Positions 40,782 through 50,879 of a stretch of 64,000 nt of DNA are shown here, piece by piece. The DNA comes from Flavobacteriales bacterium (GTDB lineage: Bacteria > Bacteroidota > Bacteroidia > Flavobacteriales_F > PHOS-HE28): NCBI GenBank assembly GCA_026129465.1, contig JAHCIA010000001.1, positions 1,311,964 through 1,375,963 of the forward strand, written 5' to 3'. The position numbers were made by a program, and so were the translations under genes. Numbering within the stretch: the first letter of the stretch is position 1; every line of letters starts with the position of its first letter. The notes beneath the pieces were generated by a model. That model ran no database searches, was not told where the DNA came from, and was given only the letters and a program-made list of their open reading frames with translations.

Positions 40782-41294
40782 TCAACGGCCATTGACCTCT
40801 TCCTTGCGCAGCTGCCGCTTGCCTGGATACTTCGCCACGAACTCCACGCGTGCGGGTCCGGCCCCATCGAAGGCCGGGTACCAGAAGCTGCCCTGCACCG
40901 GCGCGACCTTCGGTGTGTAGCCCCTGCCACGCACGGTGCGGAACCAGCCCGTGATGGCCATGCCACCGACGTGCACACCTTCGAAGAGCAGGCGATACGG
41001 AGGCTCCATGTCCTTCGCGCGATCCGGTGAAAGAAAGACCACCTGGCCATGGTAGCCGGAGCGCTTCAGGTAGTGCTCCTGCCCTGCTGCGTTGAGACCC
41101 TCCGGCATCACCACCCACAAGGTGGCCTTGCCATCCTCCGGCGATCCCGAGAAGACCTGACCGAAAGGCCCATGGTCCGTAATGACCATGGCGATGGCGA
41201 GGAACATCTGCAACTCGAGCTCCTCCTGGGCCGAAGCACCGGTGCTGAGCACAAGTGATGTGAGCAGGGGCAGGATGGCGACCGAGCGCGGCAT
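40782..41294 (-). CDS. exported protein of unknown function
   Basis: 170 residues with signal peptide MPRSVAILPLLTSLVLSTGASAQ. The mature domain is beta-rich, without Cys, with VVMPEGLNAAGQEHYLKRSGYHGQVVFLSPDRAKDMEPPYRLL and a basic tail (YPGKRQLRKEEVNGR). Convergent with the ABC-M1 gene, 15 bp from its stop, and 3 bp after the membrane-protein gene upstream on its own strand, so co-transcribed with it. No family recognised. Confidence 0.65.
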   Translation of the reverse strand: MPRSVAILPLLTSLVLSTGASAQEELELQMFLAIAMVITDHGPFGQVFSGSPEDGKATLWVVMPEGLNAAGQEHYLKRSGYHGQVVFLSPDRAKDMEPPYRLLFEGVHVGGMAITGWFRTVRGRGYTPKVAPVQGSFWYPAFDGAGPARVEFVAKYPGKRQLRKEEVNGR

Positions 41295-41297
41295 GGG

Positions 41298-42251
41298 TCA
41301 AATGTCGGGATGGATGCGTGGACCCATGCGCGTGAAGAGCAGACCCAGAGCCGCCACCGCAGCACCGAAGTACGCCGGCAGCAGGTGGATGAAGTCGGTG
41401 TAGCCTATCACGAAGTGGACGCCGATGGCCGATCCGAAGCCGATCGCCAGGGTGATGGCCAGCGCTTCCCACAGCGCGCGGTCCACATCGCGATGCCAGA
41501 GGATCATCGTCATGAGCAGGCCGATCGTGGCCAGCCCACCGCCAAAGGCCGCACGGTCGTGGGCGATGAGTGGAACAAGCCGCGGACTGATGCTTTCCAG
41601 ATCACCGCAGCCTTGCACCATCATGTAGCGCAGATCCTGAGGCACGAACACCGTGGTCATGCCCACGCCCATGATCACCATGCCGCCGAGGAACAGACCG
41701 AGCGCCACGAAAAGCAGCATCGCCCGGCCCCTGGATGACCGCGAACGGATCCACGCGCCGATGCCGGGCCCAGCGGTCACCGTGTCATCCACCACCGACC
41801 GGCTCTTCACCAGACCCAGGATGAAGAAGGGCACGAGCATGAGCGTGGCCACGCCGTGCCAGGTGTCCAAATAGCCATAGCCGAGGTAGGTGAGGAAGCT
41901 GCCGAAGCCCACCGCGCCCGACCACACGAAGGACCACCAGGCCCATCGTTCGCCCTTGCGCAATGGGAACAAGGCGAGCCAGAGATAGAGGATAGCCACG
42001 GCCATGACGGACCCGCCGAAGGCCACACGGTCGTGGAACATGAACAGGGTGACGCGCCCGCCAAAGAAGGCGGAAAGCTCCTCCGCATCCATGCCGAGAT
42101 GGACCACGTCGTGCGGCAGGAAATGCCCCACCGCGGATTGGGCGATGACGAATACCCCGCTGAGGAAGAGCACGATCGCGGTGAAGACGAGCAATGGCCG
42201 GCCATCACCGGCCAGCGCATCGAGGAACCCGGTCGATCGGCCCTTGGACAT
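41298..42251 (-). CDS. multi-pass membrane protein with two-fold internal repeat
   Basis: 317 residues with about eight hydrophobic segments. Two halves repeat the same design: FHDRVAFGGSVMAVAILYLWLALFPL... GFGSFLTYLGYGYLD in the first, AHDRAAFGGGLATIGLLMTMILWH... IGFGSAIGVHFVIGY in the second. Each half has a soluble segment before the HDRxAFGG motif. The conserved His-Asp-Arg in both halves points to a functional site, perhaps metal or ligand binding, but the family is unknown to me. It lies 3 bp after ettA and 3 bp before the secreted-protein gene on the same strand, so probably one operon. Confidence 0.7.
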   Translation of the reverse strand: MSKGRSTGFLDALAGDGRPLLVFTAIVLFLSGVFVIAQSAVGHFLPHDVVHLGMDAEELSAFFGGRVTLFMFHDRVAFGGSVMAVAILYLWLALFPLRKGERWAWWSFVWSGAVGFGSFLTYLGYGYLDTWHGVATLMLVPFFILGLVKSRSVVDDTVTAGPGIGAWIRSRSSRGRAMLLFVALGLFLGGMVIMGVGMTTVFVPQDLRYMMVQGCGDLESISPRLVPLIAHDRAAFGGGLATIGLLMTMILWHRDVDRALWEALAITLAIGFGSAIGVHFVIGYTDFIHLLPAYFGAAVAALGLLFTRMGPRIHPDI

Positions 42252-42254
42252 GGT

Positions 42255-43949
<1,695 letters not shown>

Positions 43950-43993
43950 CGTTGTCTATTGAAGTGATGATGCGGCGCCTTGCCGCTTCCGGT

Positions 43994-45817
43994 TCATTCC
44001 GCCCCGGTCTCCGGCGCACCGGGCACCGGGTTTTCCGCTTGGCGGGCCGCGAAGATCTCCAATCGCGGCCAATCCTTCACCATTTCGGCCTGTGACCATA
44101 CCAAGGTGTCCACCTTGTGGTGCGCCAGCACCCGCTTCCAATGCTGCCGGTCCGCAGGGCTGGCGGCCACGAATCGGATGCCGGCCGCTTCAGGTGGTTG
44201 GTGGAAAACGGAACGCGGAATGCCCATGGCCTTGGCGTGGAACTCGATCGGGGCCTCCCAAGGGAACATGGTGTAGACCCGGTCGCCAGGCTCCAGGGCT
44301 TCGCGCAGGTAGGCGGCGGCCAGGCGCGCTTCGGGGTAGCGTTCGATGCGGTCCGGAAGCACGCCCAGGGCCGGCCATGCCCCGAGCACCAGCAGCACCA
44401 CGCTGGCCCCTGCGGCACGGACCCGTTTGCCCATGGAGGTGAGCAGTTTCTCCTGCGTCCATTTCAGCAGGTAGAACAGGCCTATGGCCACGCCCAGATG
44501 GAGGAAGAAGAGGATGTAGAGCCAGGCGCGCGGCGGCGCCACCACGCCCTGTGCCAGCACCAGGGGGATGGCCCCCAGAGCGAGCGCGGCCAGCAGCATG
44601 CGATAGCGTGCGGAGAAGTAGCCGGCCGCCAGAATGGCCACGCTCCCCGCTATCGCCAGCCACTTCCACGACGTTTCCATGATGTAGGCGTAGAGGGCGT
44701 AGGCATGCTCGGCGGGCATTTGGCGGAACGCCTCCCGCGTATCCTCGGGCGTGACGCCGGGACGCAGCACATGGCCCGCACCATAGGTGAGCAAGCCGGG
44801 CAGATAGGCCAGCACGGTGAGCCCCGCACAGAGCAGCATGGACAATACCAGGGCACGCAGGCGTCCGTCCAGCGTTGTGCGGTATCGCATGGCCAGTTGC
44901 AGCCCGATCCAGACATAGACGAAGGCCGCCTGATAGACCATGACGGGGGTGGTCCAGAGGCCCAGCGCGAGCACCAGGGCCAGCAGCAACGCACTGGCCG
45001 GGTTGTTCTCCTTCACGAAGTGCCGGCCCAGCAGCAGCGCCGCCATCAAGGCCAGCCAGGTGAGCGTGTAGCCGCGGGCCAGCGCACCATACTCGATCAA
45101 GGGACCGGAAGCGGCCACCATGGCCAGGGCCATGAGCGCGATGTAGCGGTTGAAGGTGGCGCGCACGAAGAGGTAGAAGAGCGGCATCACCGCCACGCCG
45201 GCCAGGAAGGCGGGCAGACGCAGGGAAATGGTGCCAACACCCAGCACCGTGGTGAAGAGCTTCACCAACAGGGTGTGCAGGATGTGGTTGTTCGGATAGG
45301 ACAGGTCGCTGAGGATGACATGCAGCGGACGGCTGGCGTAGTAGGTCCAGGTGAAGGCCTCATCGTAGGTGATGGCCGCGGGCATCAGCCAGGCGCGCAA
45401 GGCCGCTCCGGCCAGGATCAGCAGCAGCACGGATCGCTTGTGGGCGAAGGAGGTGCGCTTGGCGTAGCGTTCACGCACTTCGCGCAGGTCGGCACGGAAG
45501 CGGCCCCAAGCACCCGATGCCGCTGGTGTCATGGCCTCGCCGATCCGCTTCCGCATCGCGGCAAGGAGAACCGCCATGACGATGAAGGCACCGGCCATGA
45601 AGCGGAAATTCCCCTGGATACGCGCGTGGAAGGCTGCGGTATAGCGCTCCACGTCACCGTCCGGCGCGATGGCGTTCAGATGGCCAAGCACGGTGGCTTG
45701 CTCCCAACGCGAGACCCACCAGGCGAGCGCCGCCAGGGCCGACAACAGGACGACAACGGGCAGCACCCAGGTCATTGGTCCGCGCTTCGGTCCGATCGCA
45801 TCGCCGCTTTCCGCCAC
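43994..45817 (-). CDS. GT39-like integral membrane glycosyltransferase
   Basis: 607 residues with about twelve hydrophobic segments. The signature of the GT-C superfamily is present: YDEAFTWTYYASRPLHVILSDLSYPNNHILHTLLVKLF, an acidic DE pair in the first external loop followed by the PNNHxLH segment typical of dolichyl-phosphate-mannose/polyprenyl-phosphate sugar transferases. The C-terminal part (from about 500) is soluble, with AAYLREALEPGDRVYTMFPWEAPIEFHA. It may transfer a sugar from a lipid carrier to a surface glycan or protein. It lies 10 bp from the next gene upstream and 44 bp before ettA. Confidence 0.75.
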   Translation of the reverse strand: MAESGDAIGPKRGPMTWVLPVVVLLSALAALAWWVSRWEQATVLGHLNAIAPDGDVERYTAAFHARIQGNFRFMAGAFIVMAVLLAAMRKRIGEAMTPAASGAWGRFRADLREVRERYAKRTSFAHKRSVLLLILAGAALRAWLMPAAITYDEAFTWTYYASRPLHVILSDLSYPNNHILHTLLVKLFTTVLGVGTISLRLPAFLAGVAVMPLFYLFVRATFNRYIALMALAMVAASGPLIEYGALARGYTLTWLALMAALLLGRHFVKENNPASALLLALVLALGLWTTPVMVYQAAFVYVWIGLQLAMRYRTTLDGRLRALVLSMLLCAGLTVLAYLPGLLTYGAGHVLRPGVTPEDTREAFRQMPAEHAYALYAYIMETSWKWLAIAGSVAILAAGYFSARYRMLLAALALGAIPLVLAQGVVAPPRAWLYILFFLHLGVAIGLFYLLKWTQEKLLTSMGKRVRAAGASVVLLVLGAWPALGVLPDRIERYPEARLAAAYLREALEPGDRVYTMFPWEAPIEFHAKAMGIPRSVFHQPPEAAGIRFVAASPADRQHWKRVLAHHKVDTLVWSQAEMVKDWPRLEIFAARQAENPVPGAPETGAE

Positions 45818-45827
45818 GGTGGCACGT

Positions 45828-46202
45828 TCAACGTTTGATGGCTTCCATGGACACGATACTGTCCACCACGAAGCGCTTGTGGCCGCGCCATGGCAGGGCG
45901 CCGAGGTACTCGCGGTAGTGCAGGTTGAACTGCTTGCCGCTGTTCACCATCAACTCCTCGGCCACCCGGGGGTCCTCCACGGAGAAGACGAACTCGAAGC
46001 TCTCGAAGGTGCCATGCTGGCTGCGGATGCCCGTCTGCACCATCTTGCCCTCGTAGGTCTTGAAGAGCACACCCTTGTGGACCACGTAGTTCAACTCGCC
46101 GGCCTTCACGCCCGTGCCGAAGACCCAAAAGAACTTGAAGTACCCGGCGATCACCAGGATCACGAGCAGGGTGAGGACGATCTTCCAGAGGTGTTTGCGC
46201 AT
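45828..46202 (-). CDS. small membrane-anchored protein of unknown function
   Basis: 124 residues from ATG 46202: a single N-terminal membrane anchor (MRKHLWKIVLTLLVILVIAGYFKFFWVFG), then a soluble beta-rich domain (GVKAGELNYVVHKGVLFKTYEGKMVQTGIRSQ... FEFVFSVEDPRVAEELM). A short anchored protein of this type is widespread in Bacteroidota; function unknown to me. Start is supported by TACCTTGG (46229-46222), 19 nt upstream. A longer frame to 46421 exists but overlaps the PadR promoter and operator. Confidence 0.7.
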   Translation of the reverse strand: MRKHLWKIVLTLLVILVIAGYFKFFWVFGTGVKAGELNYVVHKGVLFKTYEGKMVQTGIRSQHGTFESFEFVFSVEDPRVAEELMVNSGKQFNLHYREYLGALPWRGHKRFVVDSIVSMEAIKR

Positions 46203-46221
46203 GGTGGTGCGATCGGTGGGT

Positions 46222-46229
46222 CCAAGGTA
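46222..46229 (-). promoter_or_regulatory. candidate -7 box (TACCTTGG) of the small membrane-anchored gene
   Basis: Minus-strand TACCTTGG, 19 nt before ATG 46202. Confidence 0.35.
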
Positions 46230-46294
46230 GGCGGCGGCGCCCGCTGAGCACCACCGAACCATTCGTCCGATCGACCAACCACTTGTCACAAACA

Positions 46295-46317
46295 GGTACT
46301 TTGTCTTGCATAGTACC
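46295..46317 (+). promoter_or_regulatory. candidate PadR operator overlapping a promoter
   Basis: GGTACT (46295-46300) and AGTACC (46312-46317) form an inverted repeat with an 11-bp centre. TACTTTG (46297-46303), a -7-like box, overlaps the left arm. PadR regulators commonly bind such TACT/AGTA palindromes in their own promoter, so autoregulation of the PadR-PspC unit is likely. A second box-like CATCTTTG lies at 46330-46337. Confidence 0.5.
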
Positions 46318-46365
46318 AATTGAAGCATGCATCTTTGCCATGTCGTAGAACCAACCCGCAGGGCG

Positions 46366-46695
46366 ATGAACGTGGAGAACACCAAGGCACAGATGCGCAA
46401 GGGCGTACTGGAGTACTGCATACTCGGCGTGCTCGCCCAGGGCGAATGCTATCCCTCGGACATCATCGCCAAGCTGAAGGAGGCCAAGCTGATCGTGGTG
46501 GAGGGCACGCTCTACCCGCTGCTCACCCGCCTGAAGGACGCCGGCCTGCTGGACTACCGCTGGGAGGAATCGCGCAGCGGCCCGCCACGGAAGTACTACC
46601 GCATCACCCTGTTGGGGAACAAGTTCCTGGACGAGTTGGACGAATCCTGGCAGGAGCTCGCCCAGGCCGTGAAGAAGACCACCAAGCGAAACTAG
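46366..46695 (+). CDS. PadR family transcriptional regulator
   Basis: 109 residues from ATG 46366 (MNVENTKAQMRKGVLEYCILGVLAQGECYPSDIIAKLKEAKLIVVEGTLYPLLTRLKDAGLLDYRWEESRSGPPRKYYRITLLG): the winged-helix PadR domain with the recognition-helix EGTLYPLLTRL and the wing SGPPRKYYRIT is unmistakable. Subfamily with only a short C-terminal helix. The next gene, 62 bp downstream, encodes a PspC-domain membrane protein, a conserved pairing in Bacteroidota. An earlier in-frame ATG at 46327 is less likely, since it lies within the promoter region. Confidence 0.93.
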   Translation: MNVENTKAQMRKGVLEYCILGVLAQGECYPSDIIAKLKEAKLIVVEGTLYPLLTRLKDAGLLDYRWEESRSGPPRKYYRITLLGNKFLDELDESWQELAQAVKKTTKRN

Positions 46696-46757
46696 ACCAC
46701 CACCCGAACCTCCGGCCGCAGGCCACACCCTCAAACCACGCGATCGCGTCCGTCATC

Positions 46758-48473
46758 ATGAAAAAGACCCTCACTGTCAACGTCAGCGGCACGGTGTTCC
46801 ACATCGAGGAGGACGCCTACGAGGCCCTTCACCGCTACCTGGCCAACATCCGCGGCCGCTTCGAAGGCAGCGCCGGCCGCGATGAGATCATGGCCGACAT
46901 CGAGTCGCGCATCGCGGAGCTTTTCACCGAAAGGCTCGATGGCCGCGGCGAGGTGGTGACCCTGGCCGATGTGGAACATGTGATCGCCGTGATGGGCCAG
47001 CCGGAGGACTATGCCGGTGGAGAAGGCAGCGGCAGCGGCGAAGCCCGGGGTCGACGCTACAAGCGCTTGTTCCGCGACCCGGACGACGAATGGATCGGCG
47101 GGGTGCTGGGCGGTATCGCGGCCTACATCGGCATGGATCCGCTGTGGTTGCGCATCGCCTTCATCGTGCTGATCCTGCTGGGCGTGGGCAGCCCCATCCT
47201 GCTCTACATCCTGCTCTGGATCCTCATACCCAAGGCCAGCACCGCGGCCGATCGCCTGATGATGGACGGCGAACCGGTGACCGTGGACAACCTGAAACGC
47301 ACCTTCGAGGAGGGTGCCCAGCGTGTGGCCAGCGATGTGGAGGACCTGGGCAGGAAGTGGAGCGGCGAAGAAGGCAAACGCCGCACCGCCGGTCTGCGCC
47401 GTCGCGCAAGGGACGCCGGTGATGGCATCGCCGTGGTCATCCGCCGCGTCATCGGACTGGTGCTGCTGGCCGTGGGCGTGGGACTGGCCGTGACGCTGCT
47501 CAGCGCCGCCGTGGGTGGCGGCATCGCGGGCATGGGTTCCGGCATCGGCCTGTACGAATTGGGCGGTCTCGTCTTCCCCACAAGCAGCCTGGCGCTCTGG
47601 TTCGCCATCAGCGTCTTCCTGCTCGCGCTCATCCCCATCATCGGCGTCCTCAGTGCCGGTCTGCAATTGCTGCTTGATGTGAGCGCGCCGCGCTGGTTCG
47701 GCTGGACACTCGTTCCCATCTGGATCGTCGCGCTTGTCGTCACCATCGTCATCGGGGTGCGCTTGGGCAGCGACTTCCAGCGCACGGAGATGCTCCGCAC
47801 GGAGATCGCGATCGAGCAGCCCGCGGGCGATGTGCTCTTCCTCGAAGCCAGTGACGAACCCGGCGCGTTCCGCGGTCCTTGGAACAAGCGGCACAAGCGC
47901 ATCCACATCGACACCGACTGGCAGGGCCTCGACCTGGAAGGCGACAGCATCCGCGGTGCCTGGGGCCGGCTGGATGTGCGCCGCAGCCCGGACGAGCACT
48001 ACCACCTGCTGGTTGAACGCCGCACGCAGGGGCGCAATGCCAAGGCTTCCCTGCGGCGCTCGGAGAACATCACCTGCCAGGTGGAGCGGTCCGGCGATGT
48101 GCTCACGCTTTCGCCCTGGCTCACCTGGCCCAAACAGGACAAGATCCGCGGGCAGCGCATCCGCTTCGTGTTGCAGGTGCCCGAGGGGAAGTCGGTGCAT
48201 TTCCACACTGACATCGCCTTCATGCTGGACAATGTGAGGAACACCTCCAACACCCTGGATCGCGACATGGTGGACCGCACCTGGACCATGACCGCGAAGG
48301 GACTCAGCAGCGAAGGGATCGCACCCAAGGCCGAAGAACCTGTTTCCGAGCCGGGGCCCGCGGAGAAAGAGGTCGTCAGCTTGTCCGCAAGGCCTGTGCT
48401 GCGCCCGGTGTGGAACATGCCCGACCTCTTCGCCTTGATGCGCCCCGGCCAGGTGCTCCGAAGCGCGATCTAG
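46758..48473 (+). CDS. PspC domain-containing membrane protein
   Basis: 571 residues. The N-terminal soluble part (MKKTLTVNVSGTVFHIEEDAYEALHRYLANIRGRF... DIESRIAELFTERL) resembles the domain found before PspC in Bacteroidota. The PspC domain follows at about 95-160 (KRLFRDPDDEWIGGVLGGIAAYIGMDPLWLRIAFIVLIL... YILLWILIPKA). Three or four further membrane segments (about 228-340) precede a beta-rich extracytoplasmic C-terminal domain. PspC proteins sense envelope stress. Controlled with PadR, judging by the order. Its stop shares the tetranucleotide CTAG with the stop of the convergent gene. Confidence 0.9.
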   Translation: MKKTLTVNVSGTVFHIEEDAYEALHRYLANIRGRFEGSAGRDEIMADIESRIAELFTERLDGRGEVVTLADVEHVIAVMGQPEDYAGGEGSGSGEARGRRYKRLFRDPDDEWIGGVLGGIAAYIGMDPLWLRIAFIVLILLGVGSPILLYILLWILIPKASTAADRLMMDGEPVTVDNLKRTFEEGAQRVASDVEDLGRKWSGEEGKRRTAGLRRRARDAGDGIAVVIRRVIGLVLLAVGVGLAVTLLSAAVGGGIAGMGSGIGLYELGGLVFPTSSLALWFAISVFLLALIPIIGVLSAGLQLLLDVSAPRWFGWTLVPIWIVALVVTIVIGVRLGSDFQRTEMLRTEIAIEQPAGDVLFLEASDEPGAFRGPWNKRHKRIHIDTDWQGLDLEGDSIRGAWGRLDVRRSPDEHYHLLVERRTQGRNAKASLRRSENITCQVERSGDVLTLSPWLTWPKQDKIRGQRIRFVLQVPEGKSVHFHTDIAFMLDNVRNTSNTLDRDMVDRTWTMTAKGLSSEGIAPKAEEPVSEPGPAEKEVVSLSARPVLRPVWNMPDLFALMRPGQVLRSAI

Positions 48474-49705
48474 GCCACCGAACGGCCACGGCCGATGGCC
48501 GACGGCAACACCGCCTTTCCGATCGGTGCACACAGCCCCATGCTGCGGGGCTTTTCACCGAAGGGTGCTTGGGAAAGAAGCGCATCCATGGGCCCCATGG
48601 GCGACATCATCGCCACGGGTTCGTCCATTCTGCCCAGGTCCACCGAGGCATCGCGCGCATTCAGCGTGATGCGCTTCAGCCCATCGTGCCGTGTGACATA
48701 GCCGGTGATGCACAGGTCCGACGGGTCGATGCCATCGGGCAGCTTCACGTCGTAGGTCACCTTGTAGGTGATGCCGGGCACGGGCTTCTCGGGGATCACC
48801 TCGCCATCTCCATCCGGGCCGGCCAGCATGGCGCGCACCACGCCATGGTGCCAGGGGCTGCCTTGTCCGGGGGCATACACATTGTCCAGCATCACCAGGG
48901 CGTTCACGGAGAAATCGCCCTGCATGGCCGTGGTGAATTCGGCCGCCACCGTAACGTGCAGCGTGCGCGTTAGCGTGTCCAGCACGGGTACCACCTGGCA
49001 CAGCACGGGCGATACACCAAGGGCCTTGCCTTTCAGATGCCGCTGCCATTGGGAGTGGTTCGGATTGGGCGCATAAACGCCCGCTTCGCCCTGATCGAGC
49101 ACACCGGCGGGGGTAAAGTCCGTGCCATAGCTGTTGAAGTACTGGTCGGCGGCCGCCACGGCGAGATCGTCGCGGTGGTGGAATTTGGCCACCAGGACCT
49201 GCGGGTCACGCATCAGGGCATCCACGTTGGGCCGCGCCATCTGGCAGTTGTGGCAATTCAGCGAGGTGCGCACCTCCATCAGCAGCTTCTTGCTCACCCA
49301 GCGGTCCAGCACGGTCACATCAAAGGTCAAGGTGTCGTTCCTGCGCTGGCCATCGTTCTGGCCGTCCACCCACACCTTCAATTTGCCACGGCCGGCCATG
49401 GTGGGCTCAAAGCGCACCGGATGGGTGAACATCGCCATGTTCTCCGTGCCGATGCCCGCGCCCAGGTTGAGGAAGTTGCCGCGTTGCACCGGGCCGTTGT
49501 TCCAGCGCCAGCCGGTGGTGAAGCCGGTGAGTGGCGTCGACGATGTGTTGCGCACGTAGCCGAAGATCTCATAGGAAGCGCCCATGGCCACGAAAGGTGG
49601 AACATCCACATGGATGGGGTAGGCGTCCTGGGCCAGCAAAGCGGAGGCGGGCGCGAAGGCGATCAACAGCGCGCCGAACGATCGGGTGGAGGGGAACATG
49701 GTCAT
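48470..49705 (-). CDS. Omp28-related secreted protein with CxxC motif
   Basis: 411 residues from ATG 49705: signal peptide MTMFPSTRSFGALLIAFAPASALLAQ. The first ~120 residues form a beta-sandwich-like domain; then VSKKLLMEVRTSLNCHNCQMARPNVDALMRDPQVLVAKFHHRDDLAVAAADQYFNSYG looks like the thioredoxin-like part of Omp28-related proteins, CHNC being the active-type pair. The C-terminus (SIDLGRMDEPVAMMSPMG) carries no typical sorting domain but ends in a Met/Pro/Arg-rich tail. Probably an outer-membrane-associated redox protein. TACTTTCG (49731-49724) lies 18 nt upstream of the start. Confidence 0.75.
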   Translation of the reverse strand: MTMFPSTRSFGALLIAFAPASALLAQDAYPIHVDVPPFVAMGASYEIFGYVRNTSSTPLTGFTTGWRWNNGPVQRGNFLNLGAGIGTENMAMFTHPVRFEPTMAGRGKLKVWVDGQNDGQRRNDTLTFDVTVLDRWVSKKLLMEVRTSLNCHNCQMARPNVDALMRDPQVLVAKFHHRDDLAVAAADQYFNSYGTDFTPAGVLDQGEAGVYAPNPNHSQWQRHLKGKALGVSPVLCQVVPVLDTLTRTLHVTVAAEFTTAMQGDFSVNALVMLDNVYAPGQGSPWHHGVVRAMLAGPDGDGEVIPEKPVPGITYKVTYDVKLPDGIDPSDLCITGYVTRHDGLKRITLNARDASVDLGRMDEPVAMMSPMGPMDALLSQAPFGEKPRSMGLCAPIGKAVLPSAIGRGRSVA

Positions 49706-49723
49706 GCTTGTTCGTGTGGCGCA

Positions 49724-49731
49724 CGAAAGTA
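49724..49731 (-). promoter_or_regulatory. candidate -7 box (TACTTTCG) of the Omp28-related gene
   Basis: Minus-strand TACTTTCG, seven of eight to consensus, 18 nt before ATG 49705. A plus-strand TAACTTGG (49756-49763) serves the divergent agmatinase-family gene, so the two promoters face away from each other within 40 bp. Confidence 0.4.
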
Positions 49732-49755
49732 GCCATGCCCCTGTATGCTCCGGAC

Positions 49756-49763
49756 TAACTTGG
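49756..49763 (+). promoter_or_regulatory. candidate -7 box (TAACTTGG) of the agmatinase-family gene
   Basis: TAACTTGG, 18 nt before ATG 49782, divergent from the Omp28-related gene's box. Confidence 0.35.
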
Positions 49764-49781
49764 CCGCCCCACGCCAGCCCC

Positions 49782-50822
49782 ATGAGCAAAGCCGCCAAGA
49801 TCAGGTCCTTCGACCCCAACAGCCCCGCCAGCGCCAACGCCGGCCTCTACGGCCTGCCTTTCACGGCGGCGGAAAGTGACATCGTGATCGTGCCCGTGCC
49901 CTGGGAAGTGACCACCAGTTACGGTGGCGGCACTTCGCGCGGCCCTGCGGCCATCCGCGATGCGAGCCTGCAGGTGGACCTGTTCCACCCGGAATTCCCC
50001 GATCTGTGGAAGCGCGGCATCTGGCTCGATGAGATCCCCGACGCCCTGCGCAAGCAAAGCGACGGGTTGAAGAAGGAGGCCCAGCGTGTGATCGATGTGC
50101 TGGTCGGGGGTGGCGATGCGAAGAAGAAGGCCCATGCGAAAAAAGCCCTCGCCTTGGTGAACGCCGAATGCGCGGTGATGAATGACTGGGTGGAACAGCG
50201 CTGCGGCTACTGGATGGACCAGGGCAAGCTGGTGGGACTGCTGGGTGGCGACCACAGTACGCCACTGGGCATGATGCGCGCCTTGGCCGAACGCCACAGG
50301 TCCTTCGGCATCCTGCACATCGACGCGCACCTGGACCTGCGCATCGCCTACGAGGGCTTCACGTACAGCCACGCCAGCATCCTCTACAACGCACTGCCCA
50401 TCCGGGCGATCACCGGCATCACCAGCGTGGGCATACGCGACTTCTGCCAGCAGGAGAATGAGGTATTGCAGCAGCAGAAGGGCCGCGTGAAGGTGGTGCG
50501 CAGTGCCGACATCCGGCGCCAGCAATATGGCGGCGTCAATTGGCGCGAACAGTGCGACGCCATCATCGACACGCTGCCGGACAAGGTCCACATCACCTTC
50601 GACATCGACGGACTCGATCCGGTGCTCTGCCCCAACACCGGCACACCAGTGCCCGGCGGTTTCCAGTTCGAGGAGGCCACCTACCTGCTCTCACGCCTGG
50701 CCGCCAGGCGCAAGGTCATCGGTTTCGACCTGGTGGAGGTAAGCCCCGGCAAGGATGAATGGGACGCCAATGTGGGCGCGCGCATGCTGTGGCACCTCTG
50801 CGGGGTGTTGGCCAGTCGGTGA
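49782..50822 (+). CDS. agmatinase/arginase family ureohydrolase
   Basis: 346 residues of the manganese ureohydrolase family. Metal-binding motifs: LLGGDHSTPLG, LHIDAHLDLR (DAHxD) and ITFDIDGLDPVLCPNTGTPVPGG (DxDxxDP). The length exceeds typical agmatinases by ~40 residues because of an insertion around residues 85-120 (LKKEAQRVIDVLVGGGDAKKKAHAKKA). Members in Bacteroidota are annotated agmatinase family, and may make putrescine from agmatine; an arginase or formimidoylglutamase role cannot be excluded. Together with the deoxyhypusine-synthase-like enzyme at 20.5 kb it hints at a polyamine pathway, although the genes are 29 kb apart. Confidence 0.88.
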   Translation: MSKAAKIRSFDPNSPASANAGLYGLPFTAAESDIVIVPVPWEVTTSYGGGTSRGPAAIRDASLQVDLFHPEFPDLWKRGIWLDEIPDALRKQSDGLKKEAQRVIDVLVGGGDAKKKAHAKKALALVNAECAVMNDWVEQRCGYWMDQGKLVGLLGGDHSTPLGMMRALAERHRSFGILHIDAHLDLRIAYEGFTYSHASILYNALPIRAITGITSVGIRDFCQQENEVLQQQKGRVKVVRSADIRRQQYGGVNWREQCDAIIDTLPDKVHITFDIDGLDPVLCPNTGTPVPGGFQFEEATYLLSRLAARRKVIGFDLVEVSPGKDEWDANVGARMLWHLCGVLASR

Positions 50823-50861
50823 ATGCGGCACGGCCTGCTCAGGCGAAAGGCCGGCGCCCAT

Positions 50862-50869
50862 TATCTTCC
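50862..50869 (+). promoter_or_regulatory. candidate -7 box (TATCTTCC) of the MopE-like T9SS gene
   Basis: TATCTTCC, 10 nt before ATG 50880. Confidence 0.3.
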
Positions 50870-50879
50870 CCCCGCTCCA

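Noticed and set aside
46731..48533. Long minus-strand open frame opposite the PspC gene
   Set aside because: Antisense shadow of a recognisable PspC protein; no family features, and amino-acid composition dominated by His, Gln, Asp and Gly.
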